Source: Catellatospora bangladeshensis
GTDB taxonomy: Bacteria > Actinomycetota > Actinomycetes > Mycobacteriales > Micromonosporaceae
Direction of reading: 5' to 3'
Length of the DNA stretch: 64,000 nt
Assembly (NCBI RefSeq): GCF_016862575.1
Contig: NZ_BONF01000048.1
Coordinates: forward strand, 27,455 to 91,454
The notes beneath the pieces were generated by a model. The model was given only the letters and a program-made list of their open reading frames with translations. It did not search any database and had not been told where the DNA came from. Of this stretch, positions 45,043-52,507 are shown one piece after another. The stretch's first letter is position 1; each line of letters starts with the position of its first letter. Both the position numbers and the translations under genes were made by a program.

Positions 45043-48000
45043 TCAGCTGCGCGCCACGGCCACCGTGACCGTGCCGCCGTCGCCGACCTCACCGGCGAAG
45101 CCCGCCTCGACCGTGCCGAAGCTCACGCTGTCGGCGAGCGTCTCGGCGGCCAGGAACGCCTGGTGCTCGCGCACCGCCGCGGCCACCTCGTCCGGCGCGG
45201 CGACGGTCAGCGTGATCCGGTCGGTGATGGCCAGGTCCGCCTCGCGGCGCGCCTGCTGCACCACCCGGACCACGTCCCGGGCCAGGCCCTCGGCCTCCAG
45301 CGCCGGGGTGACCTCGGTGTCGAGCACGACCACGCCCGCGTCGCCGGGCAGCGGGGCGGAGTGCTCCGCGTCGGCGGCGACCAGCTTCAGCTCGTACTCG
45401 CCCTCCTGCAGGGTGACCCCGGCGGCCACCGGGGCGCCGTCGACCAGGGACCAGTCCCCCGCCTTGACCGCCTTGATGACCTGCTGCACGGAGCCGCCCA
45501 CGCGCGGGCCGAGCACCCGCGGCACCACGTTGAGCACCTGCTCGCAGTGGCCGGTCAGGTCGTCGCTCAGCTCGACCGACTTCACGTTGACCTCGTCGGC
45601 GATCAGCTCGGCGAAGCCGCGCAGCGCGGACGCGTCCGGCGTGGCCACGGTCAGCGTGGTCAGCGGCAGCCGCACCCGCAGGCCCTTGGCCTTGCGCAGG
45701 GACAGCGCCGCCGAGCACACCTCGCGCACCCGGTCCATGGTGGCGACCAGGTCGTGGTCGGCCGGCAGCGCCGCCGCCTCCGGCCAGTCGGCCAGGTGCA
45801 CCGAGCGCTCGCCGGTCAGGCCGCGCCAGATCTCCTCCGCGGTCAGCGGCGCCAGCGGCGCCACCACCCGGGCCAGCGTCTCCAGCACCGTGTACAGCGT
45901 GTCGAACGCCTCGGCGTCGCCCGCCCAGAAGCGGTCCCGGCTGCGGCGCACGTACCAGTTGGTCAGCGCGTCGAGATAGGTCCGCACCCCGGCGCAGGCA
46001 GCCGAGAGGTCGTACGCGTCCAGCTGCTCCGTCGTCGTCTCGACCAGCTCCCGGGTCTTGGCCAGCACGTAGCGGTCCAGCACGTGCGTGGAGTCGACCC
46101 GGCGCCGGGCGGTGTGCCCGGCCGCGTTGGCGTAGAGCGTGAAGAAGTAGTACACGTTCCACAGCGGCAGCAGCACCTGGCGCACCGAGTCCCGGATGCC
46201 CGCCTCGTTGACGGCCATGTCACCGCCGCGCAGCACCGGGGAGCTCATCAGCATCCAGCGCATGGCGTCGGCGCCGTAGCGGTCGAACATCTCGTAGACG
46301 TCCGGGTAGTTGCGCAGGCTCTTGGACATCTTGCGGCCGTCGCTGCCCTGCAGGATGCCGTGGCTGACGCAGCTGCGGAACGCCGGGCGGTCGAACAGCG
46401 CGGTGGCCAGCACGTGCATGGTGTAGAACCAGCCGCGCGTCTGTCCGATGTACTCGACGATGAAGTCGCCCGGGTAGTGGTCCTCGAACCACTCGGTGTT
46501 CTCGAACGGGTAGTGCACCTGGGCGAACGGCATCGAGCCGGACTCGAACCAGCAGTCCAGCACCTCCGGCACCCGGCGCATGACCGACTGCCCCGTCGGG
46601 TCGTCCGGGTTCGGCCGGGTCAGCTCGTCGACGTACGGGCGGTGCAGGTCGGTGACCTTCACCCCGAAGTCCGCCTCCAGCTGCGCCAGCGAGCCGTAGA
46701 CGTCCACCCGCGGGTGGTTGGGGTCGTCGGAGACCCACACCGGGATCGGCGAGCCCCAGAACCGGTTCCGGCTGATCGACCAGTCGCGGGCGTTGGCCAG
46801 CCACTTGCCGAACGAGCCGTCCTTGACGTGCTCCGGGGTCCAGTTGATCTGCTGGTTCAGCTCCACCATGCGGTCGCGGAACGCGGTGACCTTCACGAAC
46901 CAGCTCGACACCGCCTTGTAGACCAGCGGCGTGTCACACCGCCAGCAGTGCGGGTAGGAGTGGGTGTAGGTCTCGTGCCGCAGCACCACGCCGCGGTCCT
47001 TCAGCTCGCGGATGACCGCCTTGTTGGTGTCGAAGACCTGCTGGCCCTCGTACGCCGGCACCAGCGCGGTGAATCGCGCCCGCTCGTCCACCGTCACCAC
47101 GGTCGGGATGCCCGCCGCGTTGCAGGTGTTCTGGTCGTCCTCACCGAAGGCCGGCGCGAGGTGCACCACCCCGGTGCCGTCCTCGGTGGTCACGAAGTCC
47201 GCCCCGAGCACCTGGAACGCGTTGTCCCCCGCGTGGTCCACCAGGAACGGGAACAGCGGCGTGTACCGCTTCCCGACCAGGTCGGCGCCCTTGACGGTGC
47301 CGGTGCGCTCGTAGCCTTCGAGCTCCTTGGCGTAGTACTCGACGCGCGCCGCGCCGAGCAGCAGCCTCTCGCCGTCCTTCTCCAGCACCGCGTAGTCGAT
47401 GTCCGGGCCGACGGCCAGCGCCAGGTTGCTCGGCAGGGTCCACGGCGTGGTGGTCCACACCGCGACCTTCTCGCCGCTGTCGAGCTGGAACTTCACCGCC
47501 AGCGTCGGGTCCTGCCGGTCCTTGTAGACGTCGTCCATCCGGGTCTCGGTGTTGGACAGCGGCGTCTCGCAGCGCCAGCAGTACGCCAGCACCCGGAAGC
47601 CCTCGTACACCAGTCCCTTGTCGTACAACGTCTTGAAGGCCCACATGACGCTTTCCATGTAGTCCAGGTCGAGCGTCTTGTAGTCGTTGGCGAAGTCCAC
47701 CCAGCGCGCCTGGCGGGTGACGTACCGCTCCCACTCGCTGGTGTAGCGCAGCACGGAGGTGCGGCAGGCCTCGTTGAACTCGGCCAGGCCCATGTCCAGG
47801 ATCTCGGCCTTGGTGGTGATGCCGAGCTGCTTCTCCGCCTCCACCTCGGCCGGCATGCCGTGGGTGTCCCAGCCGAACCGGCGCTCCACCCGGCGCCCGC
47901 GCATGGTCTGGTAACGCGGCACCACGTCCTTGACGTAGCCGGTCAGCAGGTGGCCGTAGTGGGGCAGGCCGTTGGCGAACGGCGGGCCGTCGTAGAAGAC

Positions 48001-48159
48001 GAACTCGTTCGACCCCTTCGCCCCGGCGTCGCGCTGCTCCACGCTGGCCGCGAAGGTCTTGTCCGCGGCCCAGAAGTCGAGCACGCGCCGCTCCAGCGCG
48101 GGCAGGTCCGGGCTCGCCGGGACGCCCTGCGCCGCGGCGTCGTGCAGTGGGTAAGCCAT
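45043..48159 (-). CDS. ileS: Isoleucyl-tRNA synthetase
   Basis: A 1038-residue class Ia synthetase. The HIGH motif is in [14 protein letters not shown], the KMSKS motif in [10 protein letters not shown], and a CP1 editing domain lies between ([19 protein letters not shown]). The length and the HYGH variant match the longer IleRS clade (type 2, eukaryotic-like), which is often less sensitive to mupirocin; that sensitivity is inferred. The start at 48157-48159 is preceded by GAGGAG, held in the hairpin of a T-box leader, so translation should respond to uncharged tRNA-Ile. Confidence 0.96.
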   Translation of the reverse strand: MAYPLHDAAAQGVPASPDLPALERRVLDFWAADKTFAASVEQRDAGAKGSNEFVFYDGPPFANGLPHYGHLLTGYVKDVVPRYQTMRGRRVERRFGWDTHGMPAEVEAEKQLGITTKAEILDMGLAEFNEACRTSVLRYTSEWERYVTRQARWVDFANDYKTLDLDYMESVMWAFKTLYDKGLVYEGFRVLAYCWRCETPLSNTETRMDDVYKDRQDPTLAVKFQLDSGEKVAVWTTTPWTLPSNLALAVGPDIDYAVLEKDGERLLLGAARVEYYAKELEGYERTGTVKGADLVGKRYTPLFPFLVDHAGDNAFQVLGADFVTTEDGTGVVHLAPAFGEDDQNTCNAAGIPTVVTVDERARFTALVPAYEGQQVFDTNKAVIRELKDRGVVLRHETYTHSYPHCWRCDTPLVYKAVSSWFVKVTAFRDRMVELNQQINWTPEHVKDGSFGKWLANARDWSISRNRFWGSPIPVWVSDDPNHPRVDVYGSLAQLEADFGVKVTDLHRPYVDELTRPNPDDPTGQSVMRRVPEVLDCWFESGSMPFAQVHYPFENTEWFEDHYPGDFIVEYIGQTRGWFYTMHVLATALFDRPAFRSCVSHGILQGSDGRKMSKSLRNYPDVYEMFDRYGADAMRWMLMSSPVLRGGDMAVNEAGIRDSVRQVLLPLWNVYYFFTLYANAAGHTARRRVDSTHVLDRYVLAKTRELVETTTEQLDAYDLSAACAGVRTYLDALTNWYVRRSRDRFWAGDAEAFDTLYTVLETLARVVAPLAPLTAEEIWRGLTGERSVHLADWPEAAALPADHDLVATMDRVREVCSAALSLRKAKGLRVRLPLTTLTVATPDASALRGFAELIADEVNVKSVELSDDLTGHCEQVLNVVPRVLGPRVGGSVQQVIKAVKAGDWSLVDGAPVAAGVTLQEGEYELKLVAADAEHSAPLPGDAGVVVLDTEVTPALEAEGLARDVVRVVQQARREADLAITDRITLTVAAPDEVAAAVREHQAFLAAETLADSVSFGTVEAGFAGEVGDGGTVTVAVARS

Positions 48160-48165
48160 CGCGGG

Positions 48166-48400
48166 CTCCTCGTCACACTCGTCACTGTCGTCTCACAGTG
48201 CGAGGACGAGCCGTAGCCCGCGGTACCACCTCGCTTGCCCGCTCCCCGGAGTGCGGGAGCGAACCGCTCGTGTCGGCTGTGACGGGCCGTCCCGTCCGGT
48301 TCTACTGAGGCCGCGCTCTGCTGAGGCCGCGCGGCCCGTTCTTCCGGAGGCTCACCGGTGATGGCCGGGTCGATGCCTGTGCGCTCCAGGTTACCCGGAC
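48166..48400 (-). promoter_or_regulatory. Translational T-box riboswitch of ileS
   Basis: On the minus strand the T-box core AGGTGGTACCGCG occupies 48219-48231. Upstream, an unusually short stem I (about 42 nt, GGAG...CTCC) presents the specifier ATC (48372-48374), an Ile codon. Downstream, GGCTCGTCCTCGCAC and GTGTGACGAGGAGCC can pair and would sequester the GAGGAG ribosome site, the layout of actinobacterial translational T-boxes with ultrashort stem I. Binding of uncharged tRNA-Ile should free the ribosome site. No intrinsic terminator is present. Confidence 0.92.
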
Positions 48401-48415
48401 TCCCCCGGCCCCGGT

Positions 48416-49372
48416 CTACGGGGTTTCCGGCGCGCCGGACCGGTAGCGCCCGCTGACCAGCGTCCAGTCCAGGGTGCCGCGCACCGACCGGGCGACCCCG
48501 TCCAGGTGGCAGCGCACCGCCCCGTCGAACCGGGTCCCGAACGAGGGCACCCGCGCCCGCAGCGCCCCGAAGCCGTCCATCCGCTCCTGCCACATCGCCA
48601 CCGCCGCCGGCACCGCCGCCTCGATCGGCAGGTCCCGCTCGCGCGCGATGGCCAGCACCAGGTTGTGCCCGCCCGCGGTGGCGATGTCCTTGTCCAGCGA
48701 GTACAGGTCGTTGAACCAGGACAGCAGGTCGTTGCCGGCCGTGCGCACCGCGCGCAGCGCCGGGTGGTGGTAGATCGCGTCGGGCAGCCGGGTGTGCGTG
48801 GCGAACTCGGTCAGCAGGTGTGAGATCTCGGCCGCCGACGCCACGCGGCGCAGCTCGACGTACTCCGCGACGCTCGGCTGCCGTCCGGCCGTCTTGTTCT
48901 CCGCCTCCTCGATCACCCCGTCGAGGTAGCGGGCCACCCCGTCGGTGAACCGTTCCTGCCAGGCGACGGGCATCTCGTCGCGCAGCGCGGCCCAGATCTC
49001 GGTCAGCATGGTCCGCGGCGGCCCGGTGAACAGCTCGGTCGGCCGGTGCGAGCCGTGCAGCAGGGCGAGCAGCTCGGTCACGTAACGCCGGGTGCGGCCC
49101 GGCTCCGGCGTCGCGGTGCCGTCGCAGGCGTCGTCGACCAGGTAGAACCAGGCGAAGATCATGCCGAGCAGGGCCAGGTCGGCGGGCTCCACATCGGGGA
49201 AGATGCGGCCCGCGTGGCCCGCGTACGCCTCGGCGGCCAGCCAGCGCCGCCCGTCGTCGTCGCTGATCAGGCCGCATTTGCGGGCCCAGCCGGTCAGCTC
49301 CCGCTCCGCCTCGGCGACGTGCGGGGACAGCCGGGGCGCGATGGGGCAGTCCACCGGGGGTATGGCGTACAC
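48416..49372 (-). CDS. Class I terpene synthase
   Basis: A 318-residue bacterial terpene cyclase. The aspartate-rich motif is canonical, D80-D81-A-C-D84. The NSE triad is N221-D-L-Y-S225-L-D-K-D229, with the pyrophosphate-sensing RR near 175 and an RY pair near the C-terminus (SGRYRSG). All residues needed for ionising a prenyl diphosphate, probably farnesyl diphosphate, are present. The product cannot be predicted. It stands alone: no P450 or prenyltransferase is adjacent. Its stop is only 16 nt before the ileS T-box, so the ileS promoter must lie within this gene or read-through supplies ileS. Confidence 0.92.
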   Translation of the reverse strand: MYAIPPVDCPIAPRLSPHVAEAERELTGWARKCGLISDDDGRRWLAAEAYAGHAGRIFPDVEPADLALLGMIFAWFYLVDDACDGTATPEPGRTRRYVTELLALLHGSHRPTELFTGPPRTMLTEIWAALRDEMPVAWQERFTDGVARYLDGVIEEAENKTAGRQPSVAEYVELRRVASAAEISHLLTEFATHTRLPDAIYHHPALRAVRTAGNDLLSWFNDLYSLDKDIATAGGHNLVLAIARERDLPIEAAVPAAVAMWQERMDGFGALRARVPSFGTRFDGAVRCHLDGVARSVRGTLDWTLVSGRYRSGAPETP

Positions 49373-49513
49373 GGCGTTCCTCCGTTCCGGGAGGCGGACG
49401 CACGGCGGCAGGGCACGCCGTCAGATCACGATGAGTTCACGATCCATTACAGGAGGTATGGAGATCGATGTCAATGCTTCGACGCCTGATCCTCACGAAT
49501 TGGCATGATTCAC

Positions 49514-50647
49514 TTATCGGCGGTACGGCTCACGCATCGGCTTGCGCACGGCGTCCATCGCGGCCAGGTGCGCCTCCCGTGCCGCGCCGTCGATCAGGTA
49601 GACCCTGGTCACCGCGTTGCCCTTCGGGCGCACCAGGCCATTCTTGACCAGCGCCTGCACGTCCCGGATGGCCTGGTCCCGGCTCAGCTCCTCGTCCCCC
49701 TGGTAGGTGGCCCGCCGCAGCTCGCCCAGCGCCGCCGCGTACAGCGCCGACACCACCCGCTCGGGCAGCCCCCGCTCGGCGGCCACCGCCTCCAGCTCCC
49801 GCCACAACCGCACCGTGTAGTCCACCCGCCGCTGCACCAGCTGCGCCTGCTTGTGATGCGCGGTGAGCGCGAACCGCAGCCACGGCCGGGCATCGCGCTC
49901 CGGCTGGTAGAAGCCGCCCTGTGTGTCCTGCAAAGCCTGGTAGTACTGCACGGTGTGCACCTTGTCGCCGAGCCACTGCTCGATCGAGGAGAACTCCGGC
50001 GCGAGCACCCCGTCCCTGGCCAGCACGAGCGTGTGCAGGCAGCGGCCCATCCGCCCGTTGCCGTCCCGCCAGGGGTGGATGCAGACCAGGTTGAGGTGCG
50101 CCATGGCGGCGCGCACCAGCGCGGGCTGGTCTTGATCGCCGTCGTTGAGCCACTCCACCAGCTCGCCCATCAGGCCCGGCACCCGGTCGGCGTCCGGGCC
50201 GGTGTAGGCGGGCTCCAGCGGGTCGCTGCCGGTGACGTAGATGCCGCCGACGCGGTAGCGGCCCGGCCACTTGCCCGGGTTGTACTTCACGATCATGAAG
50301 TGCAGCGCGGCGAGCAGCATCTCGCCGTAGCTGAAGTTGGCCATCTGCGGCGTCTGCTGCACGAACGTCATCGCGTCGCGGTAGCCGAGGATGGCCTGCT
50401 GGGTGCCCTCGTCCACGTCGGCGGACAGCGTCTGGCCCTCCACCGCGGCCCGCGCGTCGGCCATGCTGACCGTGATCTGCTCGATGGTGTTGGAGCCCTG
50501 CAGAGCGGCGGCGAACAGCTCGCGCCGCAGCTGCCCGGTCCAGTGCGGCCGGGCCCGCACGTGCAGCTGTAGATCGGACTGCAGTTGGGCGATCTCAGCG
50601 AGCACGCGGAGGTCGTCGGCGTCCAGTTTCGGGGTCTGCAGGAGCAT
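49514..50647 (-). CDS. Fic domain protein (putative AMP-transferase) with C-terminal winged helix
   Basis: A 377-residue Fic protein. The catalytic loop H191-P-W-R-D-G-N-G-R199-M-G-R202 fits HxFx(D/E)GNGRxxR with Trp for Phe. A flap segment (GRYRVGGIYVTGSDPLEP) precedes it. An N-terminal inhibitory helix is readable as S52-N-T-I-E56 but is followed by Gln rather than Gly/Asn. The C-terminal ~100 residues look like a winged-helix domain (SRDQAIRDVQALVKNGLVRPKG). It probably AMPylates an unknown target and is self-inhibited. No separate antitoxin gene is adjacent; the divergent neighbour is an ArsR-like regulator. Confidence 0.9.
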   Translation of the reverse strand: MLLQTPKLDADDLRVLAEIAQLQSDLQLHVRARPHWTGQLRRELFAAALQGSNTIEQITVSMADARAAVEGQTLSADVDEGTQQAILGYRDAMTFVQQTPQMANFSYGEMLLAALHFMIVKYNPGKWPGRYRVGGIYVTGSDPLEPAYTGPDADRVPGLMGELVEWLNDGDQDQPALVRAAMAHLNLVCIHPWRDGNGRMGRCLHTLVLARDGVLAPEFSSIEQWLGDKVHTVQYYQALQDTQGGFYQPERDARPWLRFALTAHHKQAQLVQRRVDYTVRLWRELEAVAAERGLPERVVSALYAAALGELRRATYQGDEELSRDQAIRDVQALVKNGLVRPKGNAVTRVYLIDGAAREAHLAAMDAVRKPMREPYRR

Positions 50648-50690
50648 CCCACCATGCTACTAGTCCTGTCGCATCGTTGCGGAACGCTGT

Positions 50691-50696
50691 TACCGT
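50691..50696 (+). promoter_or_regulatory. Putative -10 of the ArsR-like gene (leaderless)
   Basis: TACCGT ends 6 nt before the GTG start at 50703 in the 55-nt divergent gap with the Fic gene; there is no ribosome-binding site. Assigned by position and pattern. Confidence 0.4.
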
Positions 50697-50702
50697 CTAT
50701 CC

Positions 50703-51692
50703 GTGTTGCGGATCGAACTCGACGAGGCGACCCTGTCCCGCACCCGCATCGCGATCTCCCCGCTCTGGGAGACCGTCTGCGCCCTCTCCCTGCTCGGCAA
50801 GCCCGCGCCCGCGCCGTGGCCGTACACCGTCTGGGCCGCCAACGCGCGCCGGGTGCTGGACGCCCGGCCCGCCGACGACCCGCTGCGCCTGTACGTCGAC
50901 ATCGGCGGCGGCTTCCCCGACTGCCTGCTGCCGGTGCCCGCCGCCCACGCCACCATCGCCGACGAGCTCGCGCGGATCCGCGACACCCCGGCCGACCTCG
51001 CCCTCGCGCAGTACGCCGCCCACTTCACGGACGGTATGCCGGAGCTGCACCGGCCGTTCGTCACGGACACCCGGGCCGCGTTCGCCCGGGTCGCCGACAG
51101 CCTGGCCGCGTTCTGGCGGGACGCCATGGCGCCGTACTGGCCCGCCATGCGCACCGCGCTGGAGGAGGAGGTGCTGCACCGGGCCCGCCTGCTGGCCGCC
51201 GAAGGGCCCGACGCGCTGCTGTCCGATCTGCACGAACGGGTCACCTGGCAGCGCCCGGTGCTCACGCTGCACAAGCTCAGCGACTTCACGGTGCGGGCGA
51301 CGGACAAGCGGCTGCTGCTGGTGCCGGTGCTGTTCTCGCACGGCATGCTCGCCTGCAGCACGGACGACCCCGAGGTCATCGCGGTGACGTACGCCGCGCG
51401 CGGCAACGCGGTGCTGGCCGGTGGCGCCGGACACACCGCGCGGGAATCCGACAGTGATCGGCTCGCGCTGCTGCTGGGCCGGGGGCGCACCACGATCCTG
51501 CGCTCGCTGACCGTGCCGGCCACCACCGCGGGCCTCGCCGCGACCCTGGGGCTGGCCCCCAGCACCGTGTCCGAACACCTGTCCGTGCTGGTGGAAGCCG
51601 GTGTCGCCCACCGGCACCGGGTCGGCCGGCAGGTGCTCTACGGGCTGGAGCCCGCCGGGCTGGCCCTGGTGTCCCTGGTCTCGCCGGGCTGA
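50703..51692 (+). CDS. ArsR-like winged-helix regulator with N-terminal DUF5937-type domain
   Basis: A 329-residue protein starting at the GTG at 50703. The first ~240 residues match the pattern of actinobacterial regulators named DUF5937 (SPLWETVCALSLLGKP, VLTLHKLSDFTVRATDKRLLLVPVLFS). The C-terminal winged helix (about 255-325) is ArsR-like: LLGRGRTTILRSLTVPATTAGLAATLGLAPSTVSEHLSVLVEAGVAHRHRVGRQVLYGL. No metal-binding Cys motif is seen. It is divergent from the Fic gene, which it might control. The inducer is unknown. Confidence 0.85.
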   Translation: MLRIELDEATLSRTRIAISPLWETVCALSLLGKPAPAPWPYTVWAANARRVLDARPADDPLRLYVDIGGGFPDCLLPVPAAHATIADELARIRDTPADLALAQYAAHFTDGMPELHRPFVTDTRAAFARVADSLAAFWRDAMAPYWPAMRTALEEEVLHRARLLAAEGPDALLSDLHERVTWQRPVLTLHKLSDFTVRATDKRLLLVPVLFSHGMLACSTDDPEVIAVTYAARGNAVLAGGAGHTARESDSDRLALLLGRGRTTILRSLTVPATTAGLAATLGLAPSTVSEHLSVLVEAGVAHRHRVGRQVLYGLEPAGLALVSLVSPG

Positions 51693-51823
51693 CGGCTGAC
51701 CGTTCGGTGAGTGGTGTCGCTACCCCCGGTCTAGTGACCGGAGGCGTCGCCGGCCCCATCATGACCGATGTTTGCATACGTGCTGCTGCGTGAGTACACA
51801 TCGGATATCGAGAGGCACCTGAC

Positions 51824-52438
51824 GTGTCAGACCCCGACGACAACCCCTATTCCGGCCCGACGCCCCCGCCCTCCGACGACAAGGACAAGGACGGCGAGTA
51901 CCAGCCGGCACACGGCGCGGACGACAAGGACAAGGACGACGACAAGGGCGGCCGCAAGCGCTGGCTGCTCCTGCTGCTGCTCCTGCTCCTGATCCTCCTG
52001 CTGCTGCTGTGCGGCGGGTTCGCCTACATGAAGTGGTGGCAGAAGAGCGAGCCGGACCCGGCCGCATCGCCGTCCGTGGCGGCCACCGCCTCCGCGGCCG
52101 TCCCGGCCAGCCCCAGCGCCGCCACCGACCCGAGCGCCGCCGCGAGCCCGACGGCCGCGGCCAGCCCCAGTGCCGCCGCGTCGCCGACGGCCGCGCCGAG
52201 CCCCAAGCCGGTGCTGCTGACCGTGCCCAACGTGGTCGGCAAGAAGGCCGAGGAGGCCGAGAAGATCCTGGCCGACGCGGGCTTCACCAACGTGAGGTTC
52301 GTCGGTGACGACGGCAAGGAGCTGACCCTGCTGGTCAGCTGGAAGGTCGTCAAGCAGTCGGTGAAGGCGGGCAGCAAGGTCGCCGCCGACACCGAGATCG
52401 TGCTCACCAACGAGTCGGTGAGCAACGGCAAGGGCTGA
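51824..52438 (+). CDS. Membrane protein with a single PASTA domain
   Basis: A 204-residue protein starting at a GTG (51824) after GAGAGG. A highly charged cytoplasmic N-terminus (DDKDKDGE..., 18-46) precedes an unusually Leu-rich helix (about 47-64, RWLLLLLLLLLILLLLLCGG). A ~60-residue Ala/Ser/Pro linker follows, then one PASTA domain (VPNVVGKKAEEAEKILADAGFTNVRFVGDDG, about 133-200). PASTA domains bind peptidoglycan fragments or stabilise penicillin-binding proteins and Ser/Thr kinases; no kinase or transpeptidase domain is present here. Function unknown. Confidence 0.85.
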   Translation: MSDPDDNPYSGPTPPPSDDKDKDGEYQPAHGADDKDKDDDKGGRKRWLLLLLLLLLILLLLLCGGFAYMKWWQKSEPDPAASPSVAATASAAVPASPSAATDPSAAASPTAAASPSAAASPTAAPSPKPVLLTVPNVVGKKAEEAEKILADAGFTNVRFVGDDGKELTLLVSWKVVKQSVKAGSKVAADTEIVLTNESVSNGKG

Positions 52439-52449
52439 TCCACCCGAAG

Positions 52450-52499
52450 GAAGGGCACCTTCTTAACGCTATGCGTTGTAGAAGGTGCCCTTCTTAACG
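52450..52499. repeat. GAAGGGCACCTTCT palindrome, copy 2
   Basis: Arms GAAGGGCACCTTCT (52450-52463) and its exact complement (52480-52493), with an inner palindrome AACGC-TAT-GCGTT. It is nearly identical to the element at 16587-16636 and sits between the convergent PASTA and DUF6493 genes, where it could also terminate transcription. Confidence 0.9.
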
Positions 52500-52507
52500 T
52501 CTCCACT

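Noticed and set aside
44878..48216. A 1112-codon open frame on the plus strand opposite ileS
   Set aside because: It is the antisense shadow of a verified class I synthetase; the protein is Arg/His/Gln-rich low complexity with no recognisable motif.
49514..51692. Fic and ArsR-like genes as a toxin-antitoxin pair
   Set aside because: The regulator has a domain structure unlike FicA-type antitoxins and the Fic protein carries its own inhibitory helix, so evidence for a toxin-antitoxin module is lacking.
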